A model generated the notes under the pieces. That model was not told where the DNA came from, ran no database searches, and saw nothing but the letters and a program-made list of their open reading frames with translations. The position numbers were made by a program, and so were the translations under genes. A stretch of 64,000 nt of DNA from Kryptolebias marmoratus (taxonomy: Eukaryota; Chordata; Actinopteri; Cyprinodontiformes; Rivulidae): NCBI RefSeq assembly GCF_001649575.2, contig NC_051443.1:431025-495024 (forward strand), in the 5' to 3' direction. Shown in pieces: positions 11,630 through 25,736 of this stretch. The number at the start of each line of letters is the position of its first letter. The first letter of the stretch is position 1.

Positions 11630-12202
11630 AATTAATTAGTTTTAGTATAACAGAAATATAGGGTATAATTAAACAAAAAACAAGAGAGAGGTGGCAAAAG
11701 TTATGGGAAGAAGAAAAGAAAGGAAGGTGGTTATATAAAATTCAAAAGAATATTGGTCAAATGAGAAGAACAGAAAGAATAAGGAGAGAAGAGATCATTA
11801 TTTCACGGTTTAGAATCGGACATACTGGACTAAATAGGTCATTATTTCTGATAGGGAAACATCAGACAGGGAAATGTGACCGCGGGGAAGATGAAACAGT
11901 AGAACATGTTATTTTGAGTTGTAGGAATTATTTGATGCAAAGAAATAAGTTAATTAGAAACTTAGTAGCATGAAAATGGAATTTGATATTGTTGATTTAT
12001 TACAAAAAGATTCAGGAAGTAGAGGATATGAGGCCTTGTTTTATTTTTTAAAGCAGTGTAAGTTGTATAATAGGATATAGTTTTTTTTGTTTTGTTTTTT
12101 TTGTCATGTGGTCCACACTCCTTACCAGTTGGTGGCGGTAATGCTTACCTAAAGTTTCTTGCCAACCGCCATTAAAACTCAACTAGAAGAAGAAGAAGAC
12201 AG
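11630..12202 (+). mobile_element. 5'-truncated non-LTR retrotransposon, reverse transcriptase C-terminal end
   Basis: A plus-strand frame (about 11695-11973) reads RFRIGHTGLNRSLFLIGKH, then TGKCDRGEDETVEHVILSC. This is the cysteine/histidine-containing region just after the reverse transcriptase domain in many fish non-LTR elements. It stops at a TGA and resumes as related text in another frame, so it is dead. The element ends with GGTGGCGGTAATGC, a CCAACCGCC word and an AGAAGAAGAAGA tail. That end lies roughly 300 bp upstream of the enoph1 start codon. Confidence 0.7.
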
Positions 12203-12503
12203 TAGCGCCACCTACTGGGCTGGAGGACGAGCTGACAGAGCGGAACATGTGAGCTGCTCCGTGCTTTGTTTGGTAGCTAGGAGCGGAGTCGCTGTCTGTC
12301 ATGGAATGGCGCGGACAGTTAGCGAACAACTAGCCACATTTCCAGCTTCCTACTAACCTATGCTGTGTCTGACCCGTGCGGCCTGGAGGAGCCGGGAGGA
12401 ACCGGCTCTGGATGTAACATCCCGCGTTGCTTCTACTCAAAGCTAAGCTAACACCAACTAAGGATCGCCACCAAGCGCGGACTCTTCGCTTTATGTGACA
12501 AAA
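12203..12503 (+). promoter_or_regulatory. enoph1: enoph1 promoter and 5' UTR region
   Basis: GC-richer sequence between the LINE tail and the enoph1 ATG. It is AG- and CG-containing, unlike the AT-rich flanks, which fits a CpG-type housekeeping promoter. No TATA box is evident and the transcription start cannot be fixed from sequence alone. The ATG context ACAAAATGG has A at -3 and G at +4, a good Kozak match. Confidence 0.55.
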
Positions 12504-17411
<4,908 letters not shown>

Positions 17412-18050
17412 CACCGATCGTAGGGAGAGGCAGAGATGATGTCTGACTTCATCCTTTTCTTACCTTTTTTACAACTTTGTTTTTTGTTCTGTGTTGCTAG
17501 TTGGAGGTAGCAGGACTATTGTTGATTACTGTAGGGCTAACTAAGTCCAACCTCTGACGAGTTCAGGATGCCTTTCATGTACGAAGCACCCTGGTAGCTT
17601 GCAGGTCACTGTCATTGCACCATGAATGAGTGAGGAGCTGGTGCAACGTGAACAAACTCTACCCTTTCACTTCTAGATGAATTGTGTATTTGGTTGCTGC
17701 TCTCCAGCTGTGTGTGTGTGTGAATGCTGTATTTGTCACTAGTTCTGTAAACTCAGACCTGTTAGTTTTAGAAGTAGAGAAGCTCTCAGCCGTGGTGCTC
17801 CTGACTTGTTGGGATGTCCTAATTAATCTCCTCACAGGTGAAAGGTGTGTTCAAATGTGCCATCAGTCTTTAATGTGGATGTTAAACAAAAACAATTATA
17901 AACATTGCCAAACTGAAAATCAAATGTGTGAAGCAAAGATGTTTTAATTCACAAACTTTTAACCAATGCTTGTTTCACATGAGCCTGTTTCCCTCAGGCC
18001 AGATGTTTAAAATGAAAACTGTCACTATAAAAATAAAACCACAAAAACAC
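17412..18050 (+). other. enoph1: enoph1 3' UTR
   Basis: Follows the TAG stop. The sequence is not repeat-like until about 18055 and contains a short GT run near 17703-17712. A consensus AATAAA lies at 18032-18037, so cleavage is expected soon after. Confidence 0.65.
18032..18037 (+). terminator. enoph1: Polyadenylation signal AATAAA for enoph1
   Basis: Exact AATAAA about 620 bases after the stop codon. It is the last plausible signal before the Tc1-like relic begins. Use of the site cannot be confirmed from sequence. Confidence 0.6.
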
Positions 18051-18384
18051 TTCTGTGGCTCTTAAGCCAAGTTCAAGTTTTATTGTTGAAAACAAATTTA
18101 AAATACATTGGTTTTGTCATAATGTATATCTGATTTCTCTTAGAAGTTAAAATACATCAGGTCTCACACAGACTGGAAGCCATTTAGATTTGTCCCGTTT
18201 ATCGACCTTTCTGAGCTCTGGATCCACGCCGGAACATTTGTATTCCCAAAAACTCTGGGACATACAATATCCCACACAGTTTTTCAATGCAAGCAAACAG
18301 GCAAAAGTATGGTCTTTTTGTCTTGATAAGATTTCCAGACTGTGGGAGACCAAACTTTCACACAGGATGCACGTGGCAGGTAAG

Positions 18385-19600
18385 ACAAAACCAGATGTTT
18401 ACATACACTGTCTACAAAGACAGAACTCATTGACATTAAGTCAGACTAAACCTTACTTTTTCAGGTCAGTTAAGATTCCCAAAATGATATCCATTTGTTA
18501 AATGCCAGAATAAAAAAAATTACTTTCTTGAAAGTCACGTGTGTACATGCATTTTATTAGTATTTGGTCCCGTTGCCCTTAAACTGTATGACTTGGATCA
18601 AACATTTTGGATATCCTTCAACAATAATTTGCTGGGATTCTGTCCCGTTCCTCCTGACAGAACTGAATCAGGTTCGTAGGCCTTTTTACCTCTCCCTACA
18701 GATTCTCTATGGGATGGAGCTCCACAACTTTGGCTTTGTTGACCTTAAATCGTATTGTAACGAACCTGGCAGCATCCTTAGAGTCCTTGTCCATTTGAAG
18801 ACCCATTTGTGCTCAAGCTTTAACTTTCTGGCTGATGTCTTCAGCTGTTGCTTTAATATTTGTCCTGATTCCATCTAGTACTTTGTAAAGTACACCAGTC
18901 ACCCACAACATGATGCTGCCATCCAGTACTTCACAGCTGGGATGGTGGTCTCAGGCCTGCAAACTTCTCCTCTTTTCTTCCAAATGTAACAGTGGTGGTT
19001 GTGGCCAAAAGGTTTGTTTTTAATTTTATCAAACCACAGGACATGTCTCCAAAAAATGAAGGTCTTTGCATTTACAAACTGTAATCTGTTCCTTTTGGAG
19101 TAATGGCTTTCAGCCCATGTTGGGAGAAGACCTGTTTCACGCTGGATTATGGCCCTGTCTGACTAGCTTTAGCTGCAAGGGCTTTTGTTTTGGGGTTTAT
19201 ACACACATTCTGCACTAAAACACGTTCATCTCAGGAACACAGAACCTATCCTTTCTGAGCAGTATGTTGGCAGGACATTTCCATGGTGTTTATACTTGTG
19301 TTTACCTCTGACACAAGGTAATCACAAGTTTACCTTGTTTGGTTCATCTGTCCAAACAAGATACATTCATCTTGTTTGGACAGATGAACTTGGCTCCTTC
19401 AGTAATCTGTAAGTTGTACCCAGTGATGAATCAGGGCTGTGGAGGTCAACAACTCTTCCTGATATCTTGGATGGTTTCTGATTTTTCCCATTATGTCACA
19501 ACATACTTTTTATTCATCAATCAAACATTATGAACACTTAAGCAAGAAATAATTTTTTGACAATGCATTGTCTTACCTACACTGTAGTGATCAGGTCATT
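18385..19600 (-). mobile_element. Tc1-like transposon relic, antisense transposase
   Basis: Starts with a terminal-type word (CAGATGTTTACATACACTGT) and runs through antisense transposase-like text: TTATTAGTATTTGGTCCCGT, TTTGCTGGGATTCTGTCCCG, CACCCACAACATGATGCTGC. It ends near AATGCATTGTC at about 19560. All frames are broken. It holds a perfect 21-bp foldback at 19342-19389. Confidence 0.65.
19342..19389. repeat. Perfect 21-bp inverted repeat with 6-base loop
   Basis: 19342-19362 is the exact reverse complement of 19369-19389, with loop ACATTC. It sits inside the Tc1-like relic, where related elements carry a single copy of the GTTCATCTGTCCAAA word. This looks like a local palindromic duplication. 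Confidence 0.9.
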
Positions 19601-19639
19601 TTGACATTTGCCATCTATGAAATTAGTTTCACCACTCTT

Positions 19640-20830
19640 TCAATATAAACGATTAAGTTGGAGAGGCCAGCCCTTCCCAACAGTTCCAAGGCTGGTGGAT
19701 GCAGGCAGGGGCCGGCAGAGGCCGGAAGGGGCCTGTAGCTTCATACCAGGTGTGCCTCCAGTTAACTTCAATGTTATCAGCTAATCTATGAAAAGCTTCC
19801 AAAGCCATGACTGGGTTCTGAAAGAGACTTCTGGAAAACAAAATGAATTTAGTTTTATTTGAGGCACCAACCTTAAACTGCTGCTGAAAGGCAGTTTGAA
19901 TCTCCTCAAAAGCTCAAAGTCTAGTCAACAGAGTACAGGTGCACTTTAGCTGTAGACAAAATCATCCCAATGACATTAATATAAGTGAAGAATAAAACAG
20001 GACCAAAAACTGAGCTTTGGGGGACTCCTTTTAAAATCCTTAAAAAACTGGATTTGTATCCATCAGCAAAAACACACAATATTACTGAGAGCAGCATATC
20101 CTGTCTGAGGCATTAATAACATCGTTTGTTACTAACATCACTGCTGTTATGGTACTACGAACTGACCTAAAGCCAGACTGAGGTGATTGTCAGACAAATC
20201 TTGCTTTAATTGAGTGCTGATTTCACATCCTAGATTCTTGGCAAGAGTTTAAATATAGGGTGATAATTATTTAAATCTGACCAGGAGAAGAACAGAGGAA
20301 GCTTTACAGATTAAACTGTCAGGCTGGTCCAGAAGACTGCTTTGGATCAATACATTTCAGTGCTTTTTGGATTGTCACCGTATGTAAACAGCTAAATTCA
20401 ACTGTACACACACACTATACTTATCAGTGCTTCAAAATAAGACGTAAGATGTTTTTTTTTATTTTGGGGGGGGTGAATGAACACATCAAAGCAGCAATAA
20501 GAAAAACACATTTTAATGTTTTTTTCTGTTAGGTTGTATGAAACGTACATGTAATTATTAAGACAGTAAGTAAAAGTTCAAGTTTTACCTGAAGACAGCT
20601 TTTCCTGGCAGATATGCATAACATCACTAATATATTGACCTCTGAGCAAAATGATAAACAAAATCACCTAGAAATTGCCATTAAAATGATCATTTTGGTG
20701 CATCTTCAGCAGTTAAAATACAGATGTTTACAGTGCAATATTTCAAACAAATAAAAGATACTGTTTCCCTCCAGTATCACTAACTGGAACAAGAGTTCTT
20801 ATGGTTTCCTAAAACGTGGACTGGATCTCC
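19640..20830. other. Intergenic between enoph1 and tmem150c, repeat-derived
   Basis: 19860-20360 reads like the internal part of a common teleost interspersed repeat (AAACTGAGCTTTGGGGGACT, GACCTAAAGCCAGACTGAGG). 20440-20850 is AT-rich and is probably the tmem150c 3' UTR. No further gene was seen. Confidence 0.45.
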
Positions 20831-20853
20831 TGATGGGTGCCTGTGTAACAGTC

Positions 20854-22318
20854 CTACAGTGGCTCCAGCTGCTGCCTGAACACATCAGAGGTCTCCATCG
20901 CACTCATGAGATCATCCACAGGTTCTTTAAACGACATCTCAAAGCCACAGTGACGAAACTCGATGCTGAAAGTGCTGATGAAGATGAGGAAAAACATGAC
21001 TAGAGCCCATTGGCATCGAGCTGCATGCATGTAAGAGGTCCCGACCAGGACTGTAGCAGGATGTTAAAGTTAAAAGCAGGTGACAGAACATGGAAACAAA
21101 ATATGGCCATCACGGCTAATGACTGATGTCACATCTCATAAAATACGAACTACTGATAACTATGTGACTATGCCACATCAATAGTGACTACATCATATCT
21201 CTAGAAAAGTGTAAAAACATGCTGTCACTCCACAGCTACTGTATTTTGCCATGTTTTTTCAGATCACCTATCAATACATAAAGTAGTCAGTAGCATCAGT
21301 TTTAAATGTGCCTAAATATGAGAATCTATTTCCATGTTAATATCTGAGATATTAGATTTACATTTTAAAGTGATGCCCTGTAAACCCCTTTACCCATCCA
21401 TCCAGTTTCTGATGCTTATTTCACAGGCCAGATAGGTTATATAATCCTAGCCAAGTCCAGTTCTGCCCCAGGGTCTCCTCTCAGTGGGACGATCCTGGCA
21501 CCCGGGAGGCATCCCAACCAGATGTCTGAACAACCTTAGCTGACGGTGGAGCAGCGGCTCTACACTGAACGACGTACCTTCTCACCCTACTTGAGCTCAT
21601 TTCAGCAACTTGTGTCCAAGGTTTTATTCTTTAATCATAAGCCATATTGAAAACTGATCTCCATCTCCCTTTCAAACAACATGGCAGTTTCAGGAAATGG
21701 AGCGAACCACTTCCTGTCGCAGTAAAAGCTGTTTCAGAGGACCTCCCAGTTCTAATCATCTTACATTAGTGTTGCTGATCAGTGACGTCATTTAGAAAAT
21801 GTCAGTAATTTTCAGAATTTAGGTTTATTTAGTTTTTTACTGTACTGAACGTTTTGTTGTATTTTTCAGCTCTGATTTGATACCTACCACCCTTTTATTG
21901 AGTAGGAGCAGAATCGTAATCCCTCAGTGTGAAAGGATACATTGCTTGAGTATGATGCAGAGAGTGATGGCTGCCGACAGCAGGAAGCGAGCGATAGAAA
22001 CAATCTTCCCCTCATTCTTCAGGTTAACTCTCAGGGTGATATAAGACTGCATCCAGAAGTACACAGTACCCAGTCCAAACGTCATCAGCGTGCCCACTTC
22101 ATGAATCAAATTCTGTTCAAATAACTAGAAAAAAAGTTCTTATTATCAATATCATATAATAACAGTCTGCATTTATTCAACAGAACTTACCTGGAAGTTT
22201 CCTACTAATGTCATTCCAAAGCAGCCTATAGAGAAAGCAGTCGCGCTGACGTAGTTCAGCCACGGTTTGTCTATGTTGTTCTTCAGCTGAAGGAATCGCA
22301 AGACGCCGATGACAAAAC
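20854..22318 (-). CDS. tmem150c: Transmembrane protein 150C, last three coding exons only
   Basis: Member of the DRAM/TMEM150/Frag1 membrane protein family. Mammalian TMEM150C (Tentonin 3) has been reported to affect mechanically activated currents, a role that is debated. Exons: 22191-22318 (VIGVLRFLQLKN, then YVSATAFSIGCFGMTLVGNF), 21941-22124 (EVGTLMTFGLGTVYFWMQSY, NLKNEGKIVSIARFLLSAAI) and 20854-21050 (SYMHAARCQWALVMFFLIFI, EFRHCGFEM). Phases join exactly (2, 0, 1) with GT-AG introns and no stop until TAG at 20854. At least three hydrophobic helices are visible. The C-terminal tail is shorter than in human. The exon at 22318 begins with a two-base partial codon, so upstream exons are required, yet none was recognised between 22319 and the end of sec31a. 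The gene is therefore partial here: truncated, or with exons too diverged to see. Confidence 0.85.
21400..21600. repeat. Interspersed repeat (family B) in tmem150c intron
   Basis: CCCGGGAGGCATCCCAACCA, then AGATGTCTGAACAACC and GGAGCAGCGGCTCTAC form a known high-copy teleost pattern. Related copies are at 38140-38400 (reverse orientation) and 61800-61990. I think it is the 3' part of a non-LTR element, but the copy holds no reverse transcriptase. Confidence 0.6.
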
Positions 22319-22379
22319 CTGAAAGAGACGACCAACAACAGCAAATTCAATTCATTTCAGTTTGATTCTGTTTCTTTAT

Positions 22380-22640
22380 ATAGCACAATCTGCCCTCATT
22401 TACCCATCCACACACACTCATACAGCACTGAATCTCTACAGAGCTAATCTGAATTAATCATTGTATGAACACTAATCAGTGCTTTAAACTCCATTCATAC
22501 ATCGATGGGACACATCAGAGGCAGTGAGGGGTTCAGTGTCCTGCCCAGGGACACTTTGACATGTGACTCCTGCCAGGAATCGAACTTCCAACTCTCATTG
22601 GAGGACAACTGCTTTAACCACTGATCCACAGCTGCCCATA
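22380..22640. repeat. Interspersed repeat of tRNA-like, SINE-type appearance
   Basis: Carries CCTGCCAGGAATCGAACTTC and ACTGCTTTAACCACTGATCC, resembling the antisense of a tRNA-derived box B region and its acceptor part. A common teleost dispersed pattern follows in the same segment (CTGCCCAGGGACACTTTGAC). Not a functional tRNA gene. Confidence 0.5.
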
Positions 22641-24489
22641 AGTTCAAATCATAAATCCAATTCAGTCTAAAACAGATAAAGATTCAAATCCAATTACAGG
22701 CAACACATTCCTTTTATACTACAACATATTTATATACAGTACATTATGAAATGCCAGTTAGCAAAGACTATATATCTAAGGAAGCAGATCATAATCTCCC
22801 ATCTCTCTTTGTCACAATATCCCATCCCGAGCAGCAAGGAGGCAGATCCTTTTAGAGCCAACCGAGTCTGCGCAGTTGGTTGCATGTTTCAAAATAAAAG
22901 CATGCTAAAAGCCAATCCTAACTATAGGATCTTATGTCTAATCTTAAAAGCAGACAGATCCTCACTTTGTTTTTTTTTTCCTGCATAAATTGTCCTGTTT
23001 TACTTGTTTTGTCTTTTTCTTCAACATTTATTAATTGAGCCCTTTGCAGCAGCCGAGTGGTGCACAAAGTGCTTCACAGTACAAAAGTGAAAAACAATCA
23101 ATAAAACAATACAAAAAGGCCAGAGTGCCACCATTTATTTAAAGCCTGCCTGAAAAAAAAGGTTTTAAGTTTTCATTTAAAAAGAGTCAGATCTGAGGTA
23201 GCTGGTTCCAGTCTGGTTGTGGTGACCCAGAAGGCCCGGTCACCCCAACGCTCGTGGAGGAGCTGTTTCTGTATTATTGGTACTTCTTTAAATTCAGTTT
23301 ATTCATTTGTTTATTTTTGGGTGAATTTCTAATTAATATGTTGTTTAATCTTAGTTGTTTAGAATAAATTTGTAGTTTATTCATTTGTTTAGTTTATACA
23401 TTTATTTTGTTTGGGATATGGGTATTTCACATAAACATGTAGGCTTTGGCAGTAAGGAGGGCACACTGGGGGTCATATGGTTTTTTTTTACCAGTCAGTC
23501 AGTCAATCAGTGAAGGAAAAGCAGCAAAGAGAGCAGGAGAGAGACAAGAGGCAGGGAATATGGATCACTTTGTTTGCCTGCAACACTTGGAATAAATCCA
23601 TCATGGAACTACAATTTTTTAACGCTTTTGGATCTTTTTGTACTTCATAAACCACAAACCAATGTGCATCAAGTGATTATTTGAGTTATATTCAATTACA
23701 GTTTGATCACTGAAGTTTTGGTTTTCATGGACAAATAGTCACTACAGCTTGTGTTTAGATTTAGGGACAAACAGTAAAGATGTATTAGTTGATCTTAAGG
23801 TCCCCTCATACTCACAGAAAGCTACTAGATACGCTAAATAAGGTGGAGCAAAACCATTAAGATTTAAAAGTGAACAACTAAAGTTTAAAATTAATTCCAA
23901 AATGGACTGAAAATAAAGCAGGGCTGACGTGGTCATGTCTGGGAGAGTCGGGCCATTTTGTACAAGCTGAATGCTCTGAATCCAAAAACTGGCTACAAGT
24001 CAGCCAAGCTTACAGATAATAAACTAAAATATGATGTAGTGGTAGATGAGAGTAATTACCATGACATTGCATGGCATCAAAACCAATATCAAGTTTTGAC
24101 CAAAAGGGCTAGAAGTGCATCATTTGTCCTCAAACTAAATTTCTGGCAATAAGATCTGTAGACGATACAGCAGGGCTGCTAGGCCTTTAATTTAACTTTC
24201 TAAGTTTATTATAACACAAAATGGTATCATCTGCTTTAGCAAGCAGCTGCTGAAATAAATAAACTGCAGGAAAAACAAACAAAAAGTCTATAAAAACAGA
24301 CATCCCCAGCTTTTTTAGCCTACGGATAATATCTTCCAACACACAAGTAATCATTGATTACAAAAATGTTTTAAACTTACCTGTAAATCAGTTACTTATT
24401 AAAGGGTTCAAATCAAATTTCTAAAAATGTCTTGAAAATGATGTTGGATATTTTTTGCCCCACAGATACAATAAAAAACAACACACCGT
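22641..24489. other. Space upstream of tmem150c exons, no exon recognised
   Basis: This is where the 5' exons of tmem150c should lie. I looked on the minus strand for the family's N-terminal helix and the conserved cysteine/SQxMN segment and found neither. 23035-23270 is an interspersed repeat (AAGTGCTTCACAGTACAAAA, GTGACCCAGAAGGCCCGGTC); 23740-24300 resembles another decayed element. The rest is AT-rich. Confidence 0.5.
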
Positions 24490-25736
24490 CATTTTGTAAA
24501 TAAATATTATTTATTGAAAAGATTGCCTGTAGCCGGTCAAAAACAGAAGGTGAGTTTGACCATCAGGCTGCAGCCCTCAGTATTAGTTGGAATGAAAAAT
24601 CAAGTCTCCTTCCAGTTTCCCTCTGAGGTCCGATTAATCATCACATAATTACCTCCAACGGGCACGCATACTCCAAAATAACATAAAAGCTTGTTTTCGT
24701 AAAGTTCATTGCACTTTTAAAAATCATGATTATTTTGCTAAAAAGATTAAAACTAATAAAAAAGTGAAATAAAACAACATTTTACAACATGTGAGATTGC
24801 ACTGCTGCAGTTAGACCAGGGCTGAGAGGAAGAGCAGCACAAACACACTCTTTTCATCCAGTCATAATAATTCACCTTTTCAAGTCAAAACAAAAAGTTC
24901 ATCAAGTTTTGTCTGCAGGTCTGCTTTCAAATGAACAAATGAAGCACTTCTATGAGAACATGTCATGTATTTGTGGAGCGTAAGGCATCAAAGAACTGCT
25001 GTAGTGCACAAGTTTGACAATTGGTGAACAAAGTGATGTTTCTTTCTTTTAAAGGTGGCATGATGAGTTTCAGAAATCTGATAGTAAAGCAAAATGCAGC
25101 TGCTGTTCAAAATCCAACATAAATTGTCCTACAGCTGTGAAAGGAAGACAAAAATTCCTACATTTTCACGTATAATTTGTATAAAGCACCAAAAAAGTTG
25201 AGAGAATTCAGAAATTTCGTGTGGAACATCATCTGTCAAACCCATAAAGTGGACACTGGGATTGTAACTGGCAGTTCAGACATGTAAAGTCCAACTTCCT
25301 GTGACCTGTTAAACTCTGAATGAAGTCTGAGTTACAGACCTGGGCTGGGTTCTCCAGTTCATTCCTGGGTTTCTTCTAACACCGTCTACGTGGTGCGATG
25401 TGCCCAAACTAAAAAGTCTTAACACACTATTCCCGGTCGAACAGTTAAAGAGTGCTTTTGCCCAACAGAATGCCCCTTTCTTTGAAAGTTTTACTTATGT
25501 TTCAAAAGGACTTTTGCATATTCCATGTTTTGAATGAAACCTGACTTTAAGCAGCTTGTTGGCCCCTGGGTGGTATTTTAGCAGCCCTTTATTTAGCTCA
25601 CAATTTACTTCCACCACCGATTGCTTGTATTTGAGTTGCAACTTAAAACCTTAAAGAAGTGAACACTACTGTTGAACGACTCGTTTGCACTGCAGGTCAA
25701 ACGGAGTCCCCTGATGGACACTGTCCGTCAGACACA
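24490..25736 (-). other. sec31a: sec31a 3' UTR
   Basis: Follows the TGA stop on the minus strand. It is about 1.2 kb of non-repetitive, non-coding sequence reaching a minus-strand AATAAA at 24510-24515. Confidence 0.6.
24510..24515 (-). terminator. sec31a: Polyadenylation signal AATAAA for sec31a
   Basis: The plus strand reads TTTATT here, giving AATAAA on the sec31a strand about 1.2 kb past the stop. Other AT-rich candidates exist nearby, so this is the likely but not the only site. Confidence 0.5.

Noticed and set aside
22560..22640. tRNA gene
   Set aside because: Box B-like words only, with no cloverleaf; a SINE-type repeat.
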